From NCBI GenBank assembly GCA_964463915.1, contig CAYXEH010000001.1, forward strand, positions 71,408 to 135,407: a DNA stretch of 64,000 nucleotides, in the 5' to 3' direction. The notes under the pieces are model-generated. The model made no database searches and was not told where the DNA came from. It saw only the letters and a list, made by a program, of their open reading frames with translations. Below are positions 35,435 to 43,672 of the stretch, one piece after another. The position numbers and the translations under genes are program-made. Position 1 is the first letter of the stretch. Every line of letters begins with the position of its first letter. Source of the stretch: PUPG01 sp964463915. Lineage in GTDB: Bacteria > Bacteroidota > Bacteroidia > Bacteroidales > UBA7960.

Positions 35435-35466
35435 TTTGCAAAATGAACTATTGTTCATTACTTTTG
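35435..35466 (+). promoter_or_regulatory. promoter of DUF134-mrp with operator-like palindrome in the spacer
   Basis: TTTG (35435-35438), 20 bp, then TACTTTTG (35459-35466) matches both Bacteroidota elements. The spacer holds AATGAAC-TATT-GTTCATT (35442-35459), a perfect 7-4-7 palindrome that touches the -7 element, an ideal place for a repressor. The predicted transcription start near 35473 decides in favour of the ATG at 35487 for the gene. Confidence 0.75.
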
Positions 35467-35486
35467 CGATGAATCAAATTCCAATC

Positions 35487-35921
35487 ATGGCACCACGCAA
35501 ATTGCGTCCACGCAAAATCAGCACCCCACCTATTGTATCAGGGATGAAACCCTATGGTCCGAACCTGCCCTCCGGCAAACCAGGTACAATTCTTATGGGT
35601 TTTGAGGAATATGAGGCTTTGCGGCTTTGTGATCACGAGGGGATGAATCACCAGCAGGCTGCTGTACAAATGGATGTATCGCGTCCGACCTTAACAAGAA
35701 TCTGCCGTCAGGCCAGAAAAAAAGTGGCCACAGCCCTGGTAGAGGGTAAACAACTAATCATTGAAGGTGGAAAAGTTTATTTCGATAGTGAATGGTACGC
35801 ATGTGCGGATTGCGGGTGTTACTTTAACCACCCCGAAAAAACCACTTCAGCAGAAAACTGCGCACTTTGCGGAAGCATGAATATTTCCCGCTGTGAGAAC
35901 AACCCTGAAGATTTTGATTAG
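35487..35921 (+). CDS. DUF134-family DNA-binding protein
   Basis: A 144-residue DUF134 protein. The N-terminal MAPRKLRPRKI is the family's usual beginning. A sigma-70 region 4-like helix-turn-helix covers about residues 50-95 (MNHQQAAVQMDVSRPTLTRI). The C-terminal zinc-ribbon-like part has CADC and CALC pairs. The start at 35487 is chosen because longer starts would lie at or inside the predicted promoter. DUF134 genes in anaerobes are often found with Mrp-type ATPases and NifX/NifB-like proteins, as here. A role as autoregulated transcription factor for metal-cofactor genes is inference. Confidence 0.88.
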   Translation: MAPRKLRPRKISTPPIVSGMKPYGPNLPSGKPGTILMGFEEYEALRLCDHEGMNHQQAAVQMDVSRPTLTRICRQARKKVATALVEGKQLIIEGGKVYFDSEWYACADCGCYFNHPEKTTSAENCALCGSMNISRCENNPEDFD

Positions 35922-35963
35922 AACAACAGAATACTGAATGTTTAATGCTAATTCAATAAAAAA

Positions 35964-36779
35964 ATGGCTGATTTATTTGAAAAAATCCCCATGAAAGGGG
36001 TCAAACACATTATAGTAGTTGCATCAGGAAAAGGTGGCGTTGGCAAATCCACGGTGGCATCCAATCTGGCGGTTGCCCTGGCCAGGAACGGACATAAAAC
36101 GGCATTGGTCGATTCTGACATTTTTGGCCCTTCCATTCCCAAAATGTTCGGCGTAGAAAATGAGACTCCCCATGCCACTGAAATGAATGGAAAGCAGATG
36201 ATCATTCCCATAGAAAAATTCGGCATCAAACTGCTCTCAATTGGTTTTTTTGTGCAGGAAAGGCAGGGATTGATCTGGCGTGGCCCAATGGCAGCCAAAA
36301 CATTGACGCAGTTATTTGAAGACACCTACTGGGGGGAGACCGATTACATGGTCATTGACTTCCCGCCGGGAACCAGCGACATTCAACTGACCACTGCACA
36401 GAAACTCAATATTTCCGGTGCCCTGATCGTTACAACACCCCAGGGCATTGCCCTCAGCGATGCACGCAAGGCCGCTTCCATGTTCAACACCCAGGGGATT
36501 GGCGTTCCAATCACGGGTATTGTGGAAAATATGTCATGGTTTACCCCTGAACCCCATCCGGACGAAAAATATTTTGTTTTTGGCAAAGGAGGAGGAAAAA
36601 CCCTGGCAGAAGAACTGGATGTTCCCCTGCTGGCACAAATTCCCCTGGTAATGGAACTGGGAGAGTCTGCTGAAGAAGGACAAACTATTTTCAGCATTAA
36701 GAACCAGGTTATTCAAAAGGCATTTGAGAACCTGGCAGCAACCGTTGAATCAAAACTACCGCTCACTGCAGGTTCTTAA
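35964..36779 (+). CDS. Mrp/NBP35-type P-loop ATPase (Fe-S cluster carrier family)
   Basis: A 271-residue Mrp/ApbC/NBP35 protein. The deviant Walker A GKGGVGKST lies at residues 22-30, followed by DSDIFGPSIPKMFG, the RGPMAAK signature and DFPPGTSD. Compared with full-length Mrp it lacks the N-terminal MIP18-like domain. The central CPxC cluster ligand is also missing: the equivalent stretch reads WFTPEPHPDEKYFVFGKGGG. It is therefore a compact form whose Fe-S binding, if any, must use other residues. It follows DUF134 by 42 bp and is probably cotranscribed with it. Confidence 0.92.
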   Translation: MADLFEKIPMKGVKHIIVVASGKGGVGKSTVASNLAVALARNGHKTALVDSDIFGPSIPKMFGVENETPHATEMNGKQMIIPIEKFGIKLLSIGFFVQERQGLIWRGPMAAKTLTQLFEDTYWGETDYMVIDFPPGTSDIQLTTAQKLNISGALIVTTPQGIALSDARKAASMFNTQGIGVPITGIVENMSWFTPEPHPDEKYFVFGKGGGKTLAEELDVPLLAQIPLVMELGESAEEGQTIFSIKNQVIQKAFENLAATVESKLPLTAGS

Positions 36780-36872
36780 CCTGTGGTTACCCGGACTTCA
36801 TGAATTGTGTTTTGTATCTGACTCTCACTGGGTTTGAACACACCGCCTCTCAGGCAGGAAAGAAAATGTTCC

Positions 36873-37811
36873 TCATGAATGCCTGAGCTGGTAAAAAATC
36901 CCGCGCTCCTGCTTCACAGACCGGATACGTTTTTCGGCTTCCAGGACATCGAGGTATTTGTTGATTTCATTCACATGCAGGCCCAACAACGAGATCAGGT
37001 CGTCCACCGTACACGGACGCCTGGCAATGGTCTCCAGGATGGCTGTTTCCTTGTCACTCCTGTAGGTCTTGATATTTTTCCTTTTGGCTGCAGGGGCAAT
37101 GATCTCCGCATTTTCAAGTTGCCACACATCCAGCACATGCTGCAATTCAGTTCTTGTGGCACCACGGAGGTCTTTTACTGTTCCGGGCCTGTCCAGTGTA
37201 TTCACCTGAACCCGGTCAGGCTGAATCTTTAGTATCGCTTCTTTCAGGGCTTTCAATTCCGCCTCATCGTCATTATATCCGGGTAATATCAATACCTCCA
37301 GCCAGATTTTGCCGGTATAGATCTTCCGGAACTCCACCAGCCCCCGAATATAGGTGTCAATTTTTAATGAAGGATCCGGGCGGTTTATGCGCCTGAACCC
37401 TTCCTCCGTGGCCGCATCCAGTGAGGGAAGTACCAGGTCGGCCTCCTGCAGCACCTGCCTGACCTCCTGCTGATAAAATAAGGTGCCATTGGTTAAAACA
37501 GCCACAGGAACCCCGGGTTTATGTGTCTTGATGAATTTCAACACATCCCCCACCCTGCTGTTCAGCGTAGGCTCACCATATCCCGAAAAAGTGATATAGT
37601 CCGGATCGGGGTTATTTTCAAAATAATTATTTAATTCATCCGTAACTTTTTCATAAGGGATGTATTCATCCCTGACAACCGTTCTGTTCGTGGTTTCCCC
37701 CACTTCACAATACACACAGTTAAGTGAGCAGACTTTATGCGGAACCAGGTCAACACCCAGCGACATCCCCAACCGCCGCGACGGCACCGGTCCAAAAAGA
37801 TAGTTATACAT
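36873..37811 (-). CDS. radical SAM protein with C-terminal winged helix
   Basis: A 312-residue radical SAM enzyme. The cluster motif C-x3-C-x2-C is CSLNCVYC (Cys28, 32, 35), preceded by the family motif GPVPSRRLG. GYGEPTLNS is the SAM-binding GGE-like segment. A winged-helix-like domain follows at about residues 235-312 (RPCTVDDLISLLGLHVNEI), so the protein may sense or bind nucleic acid, or use the domain for partners. The reaction is unknown. It begins 6 bp after the DUF1847 gene (same strand) and converges on mrp. Confidence 0.88.
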   Translation of the reverse strand: MYNYLFGPVPSRRLGMSLGVDLVPHKVCSLNCVYCEVGETTNRTVVRDEYIPYEKVTDELNNYFENNPDPDYITFSGYGEPTLNSRVGDVLKFIKTHKPGVPVAVLTNGTLFYQQEVRQVLQEADLVLPSLDAATEEGFRRINRPDPSLKIDTYIRGLVEFRKIYTGKIWLEVLILPGYNDDEAELKALKEAILKIQPDRVQVNTLDRPGTVKDLRGATRTELQHVLDVWQLENAEIIAPAAKRKNIKTYRSDKETAILETIARRPCTVDDLISLLGLHVNEINKYLDVLEAEKRIRSVKQERGIFYQLRHS

Positions 37812-37817
37812 TTCAGG

Positions 37818-38417
37818 TCAGTTTATTGATTTAAATTTTTTTCGATAATAATTGGAATACAGTGTGGCAACCGGATTATGGCCGGTTACCCTGTCTTTCA
37901 CAATGAAAGTTGTCACGTCTGCATCCGAATAGCGGGTGAATAAAATGTCATGCCCCATACATAAGCCCACAATGATATTAAGGTCTGTTTTCAGGTCATT
38001 CAGGACCATGGCCTGTCCAATGGAATTGCATATTGCCTCCCGGCGGTGTTCAATGATTTTGGTAAGTCCGAACTCATCCTTGCTGATACCCGTGAATTTG
38101 CATCCGATTGTATGTGTTTCAAATTTCCGGTCCAGGATTTCCTTCAGGCACTTTGCTTCTTCTGAAAGCCCCGTACAATGGGCAATACCGATACGACTAT
38201 AGCCCATTTGCCCTGCATAGCCAATAATTTCTTCCAGCCTCGTCCATTCCATGTAATGCGTTCCTTCAATATGGGTGGAAACCTTTAATGGTTTCAGGTT
38301 ATCAGGGCTGCTGTACTCATTGCGGGTTGGCGCAATATAAGATTCAAAATCATACCCGCGGGAACAGCCTTCACCCTGGTAACAGGCATTTGATTTACAT
38401 CCGGCACAATTGGTCAT
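37818..38417 (-). CDS. DUF1847 Cys-rich protein
   Basis: A 199-residue DUF1847 protein. Four Cys close to the N terminus (C4, C7, C12, C18) and further conserved Cys in HCTG, TIGCKFTG, AICNSIG and VGLCMGHD suggest binding of a metal or Fe-S cluster. No function is established for the family. The pattern SRIGIAHC and the central DLNIIVGLCMG are typical. It heads a two-gene unit with the radical SAM gene and has its own -7 element upstream. Confidence 0.88.
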   Translation of the reverse strand: MTNCAGCKSNACYQGEGCSRGYDFESYIAPTRNEYSSPDNLKPLKVSTHIEGTHYMEWTRLEEIIGYAGQMGYSRIGIAHCTGLSEEAKCLKEILDRKFETHTIGCKFTGISKDEFGLTKIIEHRREAICNSIGQAMVLNDLKTDLNIIVGLCMGHDILFTRYSDADVTTFIVKDRVTGHNPVATLYSNYYRKKFKSIN

Positions 38418-38445
38418 GGAAAGATTTATTTATTCATTGTCAGGA

Positions 38446-38453
38446 CAAAGGTA
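38446..38453 (-). promoter_or_regulatory. -7 promoter element of the DUF1847-radical SAM unit
   Basis: The minus strand reads TACCTTTG (TAnnTTTG), 28 bp before the DUF1847 start. No -33 TTTG at the right distance is seen. Confidence 0.45.
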
Positions 38454-38479
38454 AAAATTCGCACAATAACTCAATTTGG

Positions 38480-38487
38480 TATCTTTG
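38480..38487 (+). promoter_or_regulatory. -7 promoter element of the DUF6544 gene
   Basis: TATCTTTG matches TAnnTTTG, 67 bp before the ATG at 38555. It lies just beyond the oppositely oriented DUF1847 element, so the two genes share a divergent promoter region. Confidence 0.4.
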
Positions 38488-38554
38488 AGCGCCAAAAAGA
38501 CGTGCGAACAAGCATCATCGGTCATTTTTTTGTTTAACCCTGGAAATTCTGGTT

Positions 38555-39640
38555 ATGAAAATTTTTTTCACAATTCTCATCCTGGTTCACGGCCTCATTC
38601 ATTTGATGGGATTCATGCAAGCTTTTCAATTCACTGAATTCAAAGAACTGACCATGCCGGTTTCAATGCCAGCCGGCCTGATTTGGCTGACAGCAAGTTT
38701 GCTGCTGATTGCCACGGGAACTCTGTTTATAGCCGGCAGTAAATATTGGTGGCTGGCAGGCATTGCAGCAGTGATCGTTTCACAGGTGATTGTCATCATT
38801 TTCTGGCAGGATGCCAAATTCGGCACCATTCCCAATATTCTGATTGTAATGGGATGTATCATTGGTCTTGGACATTTCAGTTTCAGGCGGGACCTGCAGC
38901 AAGACATCAACAGCGTTCTTGCGCAAAGGAGCAGGCAGGAGCAAATGCTGGACGAAAATATGATTTCCGGGTTGCCTTCACCCGTCCGGAAATGGCTGAG
39001 GCAGTCTGGAGCAATTGACACTGCCATTCCGGAGATCATCCGAATGGAACAAACCTACCAGTTACGGATGGACCCGGATCAAAAACACTGGCACAATGCG
39101 CGTGCTGAGCAATATTTTTCCACTGGAGTTCCTGCATTTGTCTGGAACCTTGAAATGAAAATGCGGGGATTGATCGATGTGGTGGGCAAAGACCGTTTTC
39201 TCGACGGGAAAGGCAGCATGCTTATTAAACTCCTCGCGTTGATCCCGGTGGCACATGAAAAAGACAACCCAAAGATCAACCAGGGGACATTGCAAAGATT
39301 TCTCGGAGAGATCGTCTGGTTTCCACATGCAGCTGCCCTCCCCTACATAGAATGGGAGGAAGTCGACAATCACCGTGCCAGGGCAAGCCTCAATTACGGA
39401 GGAACAAGCGGTACAGGAACATTTCACTTTGACGAGAACGGGGATGTAAAAAAATTCACAGCCATGAGGTATATGGGCAGCGATGAAGATGCCAGGCTGA
39501 GGGAATGGGTGATCGAAGTGAAAGCATACCAGAGGATGGCTGGCACACGGATTCCTTCCTTATGTGAAGCCACCTGGCGGATGGACAACCGCGACTGGAC
39601 ATGGGCCATACTGGAGGTCACCGACCTGGAATATCATTAA
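38555..39640 (+). CDS. DUF6544-family membrane protein
   Basis: A 361-residue protein with four hydrophobic helices in the first 115 residues (starting FFTILILVHGLIHLMGFMQA) and a soluble C-terminal domain of about 245 residues. The latter contains SPVRKWLRQSGA, FLDGKGSMLIKLLALIPV and AALPYIEWEEVD, a pattern seen in DUF6544/DUF6920-type proteins of Bacteroidota. The function is unknown. The HGLIH motif in TM1 recurs in this group. The gene stands alone and converges on the glycosyltransferase gene. Confidence 0.78.
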   Translation: MKIFFTILILVHGLIHLMGFMQAFQFTEFKELTMPVSMPAGLIWLTASLLLIATGTLFIAGSKYWWLAGIAAVIVSQVIVIIFWQDAKFGTIPNILIVMGCIIGLGHFSFRRDLQQDINSVLAQRSRQEQMLDENMISGLPSPVRKWLRQSGAIDTAIPEIIRMEQTYQLRMDPDQKHWHNARAEQYFSTGVPAFVWNLEMKMRGLIDVVGKDRFLDGKGSMLIKLLALIPVAHEKDNPKINQGTLQRFLGEIVWFPHAAALPYIEWEEVDNHRARASLNYGGTSGTGTFHFDENGDVKKFTAMRYMGSDEDARLREWVIEVKAYQRMAGTRIPSLCEATWRMDNRDWTWAILEVTDLEYH

Positions 39641-39772
39641 ATACCTTGTATCTGGCCCCTGAAAAACAACCATACCTTCTGCGAACACTTGAAGAAAAAC
39701 ATGAACCTGTGATCCGCTCCCTAAAAAACCTGCCACCCGGCCACCCCGGTTTATCAAAAAAACACTCACTGA

Positions 39773-40798
39773 TCAGGCTGCCAGAATAAAATCAATCCCT
39801 TCCCGGAATCCCAGGGCCGTGAAATGCTCCTGAATCGCCTGCCCAACACCACGCCTGGCTATAAAATTTACGAGGAACCAGGGGGCCGGCTCAGTCAGCT
39901 CTGAGGTGCGATAAAACCTCACCTGCCTGTTGGGCCGTTTTTTTACATCGGTAAAGCCATGGATGTCCACACCGAGTTCTTCCAGTAAAGCAGCCCGTTT
40001 CCGGCCGATGCGGCTGCTTCCGCAAACAATGATTTTTTTCTCTGCCGGCACATTCCGTCTGATCCACCTGGCGAGGTATTCACATTTTATCCTGTAGAAA
40101 GCTTCCCGGGAGTAGTTGTCGTGGGTCCTGGAAAGCCTTGATTCATGGTCAGTCCATACCAGCAAGGGCTCAGGCAACTTATAAAAACGAATCTGCTGAT
40201 CCATCCATCGCAGCCATAATTCATAATCCTCAGGCACATTGCGGGTCGAGTAAAGACCAAAACGATCAATCAGTGATTTTCTGAACATCACTGCAGGATG
40301 GGCAAGGGGAGCTTCCACAAAGCGCTTCAGGGCATGTTCCTCCGGGGTAATGATACTGTTTTGCCAATCCACAAATAATTTGTACCCATGACTGCCGGCG
40401 ATACCTGAATCATAGGTAGTCTGGGAAGAAACCACCTCTATGCCAGGATGCGCATCCAGAAAGTCTGCCTGTAATTGCAGCCTCTCCGGCATCGCCCTGT
40501 CATCTGCATCCATACGGGCCACATAATCCGTATCAACCTGCTGCAATCCTGCATTCAGGGCATGCGCAATACCCTGTATAGGCTCCTTTATAACTTCAAT
40601 GCGCGGATCAGAAGCCGACCATCGGGTTGCAATCTCCCAGCCTTCATCGCTGCCATTATTACTGACCAACAATAACCTCCAGCGGGAAAAGGTCTGCTGC
40701 ACCAGGCTCTCAACGGCAGCATCCAGCTCCTTTCCTGCCTGGTAAAAAGGCAGCACAACGGTGACCCTGGTCCTGTTATTATGCATGAAAGCTTCCAT
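39773..40798 (-). CDS. family 2 glycosyltransferase with C-terminal Rossmann-like domain
   Basis: A GT2 (GT-A fold) glycosyltransferase of about 341 residues. The nucleotide-sugar domain starts VTVVLPFYQAG and carries the DxD-type motif RMDADDRAMPERL. The EDYELWLRW motif is the usual acid-base region. From about residue 245 a second domain begins (KIIVCGSSRIGRKRAALLEELGV) that resembles a small Rossmann fold, so this may be a two-domain fusion. ATG codons at 40798 and 40786 are both possible. No polysaccharide cluster surrounds it; the acceptor is unknown. Confidence 0.85.
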   Translation of the reverse strand: MEAFMHNNRTRVTVVLPFYQAGKELDAAVESLVQQTFSRWRLLLVSNNGSDEGWEIATRWSASDPRIEVIKEPIQGIAHALNAGLQQVDTDYVARMDADDRAMPERLQLQADFLDAHPGIEVVSSQTTYDSGIAGSHGYKLFVDWQNSIITPEEHALKRFVEAPLAHPAVMFRKSLIDRFGLYSTRNVPEDYELWLRWMDQQIRFYKLPEPLLVWTDHESRLSRTHDNYSREAFYRIKCEYLARWIRRNVPAEKKIIVCGSSRIGRKRAALLEELGVDIHGFTDVKKRPNRQVRFYRTSELTEPAPWFLVNFIARRGVGQAIQEHFTALGFREGIDFILAA

Positions 40799-40830
40799 TA
40801 AATAGGTCAGGCACAACCCTTGCCCGGAAA

Positions 40831-40864
40831 TTTGCACAAAAGTAGACGTTTTCCGTTACATTTG
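40831..40864. promoter_or_regulatory. overlapping divergent promoters (glycosyltransferase / TraR-like)
   Basis: Plus strand: TTTG at 40831-40834 and TACATTTG at 40857-40864 (22-bp spacing). Minus strand: TACTTTTG at 40844-40837, inside the plus-strand spacer. Polymerase binding in the two directions would overlap, so the two genes may exclude or balance each other. Confidence 0.5.
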
Positions 40865-40903
40865 TGCAGGAAACAATTGTGGGATCACCAAGCGGGAAAT
40901 GCG

Positions 40904-41035
40904 ATGGAAGACAAGCCGGATAAAAACAAGATCAGGGAGCTGATCAGCAGCACCCGCTGCGGCAATCTCATTCCCGTGGGGCGCCTCCTGGTGATGCCCG
41001 AAAGCACCAGGTGCATACGCTGCTCTTCACTTTAA
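40904..41035 (+). CDS. 43-residue degenerate DksA/TraR-type finger protein
   Basis: A very small open frame starting at the ATG at 40904. The sequence TRCGNLIPVGRLLVMP and then CIRC aligns well with the DksA/TraR C4 zinc-finger pattern (CxxCGxxIPxxRLxxxP...CxxC). The first Cys is replaced by Ser16, leaving Cys19, Cys37 and Cys40. The N-terminal coiled coil of DksA is absent. It could be a functional mini-protein or a decayed remnant. The predicted promoter 40 bp upstream supports expression. Confidence 0.55.
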   Translation: MEDKPDKNKIRELISSTRCGNLIPVGRLLVMPESTRCIRCSSL

Positions 41036-41093
41036 CATGTATGCGGACCCGGTTCTGGTTCCCCGTTCACTTGGCACTTTCCGGATCCTCCGC

Positions 41094-41510
41094 TCACTCC
41101 CATACGCTCCCATCCGGGGCAACTGATATCTCTGCTACCGGATCAGTGATTCCCGGAAAAACCCCGGATTCAACCCTCTCAGGCATTGCAGACAGTTCAT
41201 CCTGGTACACACACTCCACGTTGTGGGTTACCCGATACCGCGTGCAATTTCCATCGGAATCAAAACGTACACAATCCGTCAGTCCAACATCAAAAAATTT
41301 GGCTCCTGCATATCCCCAGGATATACATCTTTCATTGGCTGCTTCCCGCGCCTCTTCCCATTGAACTTTCGGCTTCTCAAGAATACCGTGGGTATAAACC
41401 ATGGTAAGTTTACCGTCATTTCTGTTCCCGTCAGCAATCTGCAGGTATTTCGGGGCAGTACAGCTGACCAAAAACAAAAAGAAAACTCCAAAGAAAAATA
41501 CTGGTTTCAT
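41094..41510 (-). CDS. YecR-like lipoprotein
   Basis: A 138-residue lipoprotein with lipobox FLVSC (Cys17). The pattern EEAREAANERCISWGYAGA, then paired Cys residues in TDCVRF, GNCTRY and VECVYQ, matches the YecR-like lipofamily. The function of that family is not known; in enterobacteria it is expressed with flagellar genes, but no motility gene is present here. About 35 C-terminal residues after the domain are low in complexity. Confidence 0.75.
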   Translation of the reverse strand: MKPVFFFGVFFLFLVSCTAPKYLQIADGNRNDGKLTMVYTHGILEKPKVQWEEAREAANERCISWGYAGAKFFDVGLTDCVRFDSDGNCTRYRVTHNVECVYQDELSAMPERVESGVFPGITDPVAEISVAPDGSVWE

Positions 41511-41965
41511 TGTTATAAAATTATGGTTAGTAAAACTAAAAACATCTTCCCTTTCCTATTAAATATAAAACAAACTTTTATATGTTAATTATATTAACAA
41601 AAATTATTCCACAAATCTTTGTAATTAAATAAAACTGCAATATGCTGAGAAATACATTGGTTGAAACTAACCTGATCGTACCAATTAATTACTTACTTCT
41701 GCTGAAATCCCCATCCCTGAAATACACAGAATTGAACCAAACAGTTTCTGAGACTGTTTTTTTCCATGTAATGAGCCATTATAAATACTTTCTGGTAATT
41801 TTCCTGTTCCTGCCGGGATTATGTCAACCTCAGTCTGTGAATCCTTTACATTGATTCTTGTCAAAGGCCCCCTTATTCATCGGACCTCCGCGGTATCAGA
41901 CCCCCGGGCTACCCCTGCACTTTAACATAGGGATATCGATATCTTATAAAGGAACAACCCGATCA
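41511..41965. other. AT-rich intergenic region with palindrome and orphan terminator
   Basis: No convincing gene. GTTAAT-TAT-ATTAAC (41584-41598) is a perfect palindrome. A plus-strand intrinsic terminator lies at 41739-41763 with no plus-strand gene in front of it for 700 bp. A 70-codon frame at 41642-41854 runs through that terminator and has no family features. A small RNA ending at about 41763 is possible. Confidence 0.5.
41739..41763 (+). terminator. intrinsic terminator without an obvious upstream gene
   Basis: AAACAGT (41739-41745) pairs with ACTGTTT (41753-41759) around a 7-base loop. A run of T to 41763 follows, the correct geometry for rho-independent termination of a plus-strand transcript. 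Confidence 0.6.
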
Positions 41966-41971
41966 TTTTGA

Positions 41972-41979
41972 TATATTTG
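41972..41979 (+). promoter_or_regulatory. -7 promoter element of the galactose operon
   Basis: TATATTTG matches TAnnTTTG, 22 bp before the symporter ATG. The expected transcript would start near 41986. No -33 TTTG is seen at standard spacing, so an activator may be needed. Confidence 0.5.
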
Positions 41980-42001
41980 CTTAAACAAAAAGCAACTCAT
42001 C

Positions 42002-43642
42002 ATGGGGCAGTTTGAAACGCTTGATTACGTCATCTTTGCTGTATATGGCATTGTTATTTTATCTGTGGGACTATGGGTTTCAAGAACCAAAAAGGGACAG
42101 AAAAAAACCACCACTGACTATTTTTTGGCCAGCAAAAACCTGCCATGGTGGGCCATCGGCGCATCGCTCATCGCAGCAAACATTTCAGCCGAACAATTTC
42201 TCGGAATGTCGGGATCCGGATTTGCCATCGGGCTGGCCATTGCTTCCTATGAATGGATGGCCGCCCTGACACTGATCGTAGTGGCAAAATTCCTGCTGCC
42301 CATATTCATCAAACAAGGCTTGTTTACCATCCCCCAGTTCATTGAGCAACGTTTCAATACCAATCTGAAAACCATCCTGGCTGTTTTCTGGATTTGCCTG
42401 TTTATCTTCGTGAATCTCACTTCTGTGTTATTCCTGGGGGCCATTGCCCTGGACACCATTATCGGGAGCGGTGATGGATCCCTGACCTTCGGATTCATCA
42501 TCGGGCTGGCCCTGTTTGCTGCCGCATACTCCCTCTGGGGAGGGTTGTCGGCGGTGGCCTGGACAGATGTCATCCAGGTGACCCTGCTGGTTATCGGGGG
42601 GATGATCACCACCATGATCGCTCTGCACTATGTAACGCCCGACGGAGGTATCTTTAACGGGCTGAGTCACGTATACAGTTCAGCCGGAGAGAAATTTAAT
42701 ATGATTCTCTCGCGCGACCACCCTGAGTACATTAATTTGCCAGGGATCGGGGTACTCATCGGGGGGTTATGGGTGGCCAACCTGTATTACTGGGGGTTTA
42801 ACCAGTATATCATCCAGCGCGCCCTGGCAGCCAGATCATTGCGCGAAGCCCAGCGCGGACTGGCCTTTGCGGCATTCTTAAAAATGCTGCTGCCCCTGTT
42901 CGTCGTCATCCCCGGAATTATTGTATATGTATTGTTCACCCAGCCGGAAGGCACCACGGTAATTGAAGGCATACAAAATGATTTCCTCCGGCCCGATGGG
43001 GGTATCCGGTATGACACCGCCTATCCATGGCTGATCCGCACTTTTATACCGGCAGGACTCAGGGGATTGGTAGTGGCCGCCCTGACAGCCGCCATCGTGT
43101 CCTCCCTGGCATCCATGCTCAACTCCACCTCGACCATCTTCACCATGGACATCTATAAGCCATATTTTGCCGATAAAAAGGGAGAGCAAAACCTGGTACC
43201 TGTCGGACGCATTGCCGTGGTGGTCGCCCTGTTCATTGCCATTTTCATGGCGCCACTACTCAGCACCATGCCCCAGATGTTCCAGTACATTCAGGAATAT
43301 ACGGGGGTCGTCAGCCCGGGCATTCTGGGGGTATTCCTGATGGGCCTTTTCTGGAAAAAAGCCAACGCCAGAGGCGCCACAATCGGGGTGATCTCCTCCA
43401 TCCCTGTAGCCGTTTTGCTGAAAATCCTGCCCATTGGAATGCCTTTTCTGGACCAGATGTTGTATACCTGCCTGATCACCATGGCAGTGATCGTTATGGT
43501 CAGTCTCACCACAGCCAGGGCAGATGATGATCCGAAAGCCATCCCGTTGAGACGGGAGTACTTCATCACTGGTAAGAAGTTCAACATTGCCGCTTACGTC
43601 ATATTAACCCTTCTCGCTGTGTTATACATTGTTTTCTGGTAA
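42002..43642 (+). CDS. sodium:sugar symporter (SSS family, SGLT-like)
   Basis: A 546-residue solute:sodium symporter with 14 predicted helices. The N-terminal LDYVIFAVYGIVILSVGLW and ANISAEQFLGMSGSGF regions match bacterial SGLT-type galactose/glucose carriers; the latter contains residues around the sodium and sugar sites. The central WTDVIQVTLLVIGG and NSTSTIFTMDIYKP are family signatures. It would import galactose (or glucose) with Na+. It is the first gene of an operon with galM and galK, which supports galactose as substrate. Confidence 0.93.
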   Translation: MGQFETLDYVIFAVYGIVILSVGLWVSRTKKGQKKTTTDYFLASKNLPWWAIGASLIAANISAEQFLGMSGSGFAIGLAIASYEWMAALTLIVVAKFLLPIFIKQGLFTIPQFIEQRFNTNLKTILAVFWICLFIFVNLTSVLFLGAIALDTIIGSGDGSLTFGFIIGLALFAAAYSLWGGLSAVAWTDVIQVTLLVIGGMITTMIALHYVTPDGGIFNGLSHVYSSAGEKFNMILSRDHPEYINLPGIGVLIGGLWVANLYYWGFNQYIIQRALAARSLREAQRGLAFAAFLKMLLPLFVVIPGIIVYVLFTQPEGTTVIEGIQNDFLRPDGGIRYDTAYPWLIRTFIPAGLRGLVVAALTAAIVSSLASMLNSTSTIFTMDIYKPYFADKKGEQNLVPVGRIAVVVALFIAIFMAPLLSTMPQMFQYIQEYTGVVSPGILGVFLMGLFWKKANARGATIGVISSIPVAVLLKILPIGMPFLDQMLYTCLITMAVIVMVSLTTARADDDPKAIPLRREYFITGKKFNIAAYVILTLLAVLYIVFW

Positions 43643-43672
43643 CGATGGGAGCAAAACAACGGGTCCGAAATA

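Noticed and set aside
41642..41854. 70-codon plus-strand frame
   Set aside because: It runs through a good intrinsic terminator, has no family pattern and no promoter close to its start.
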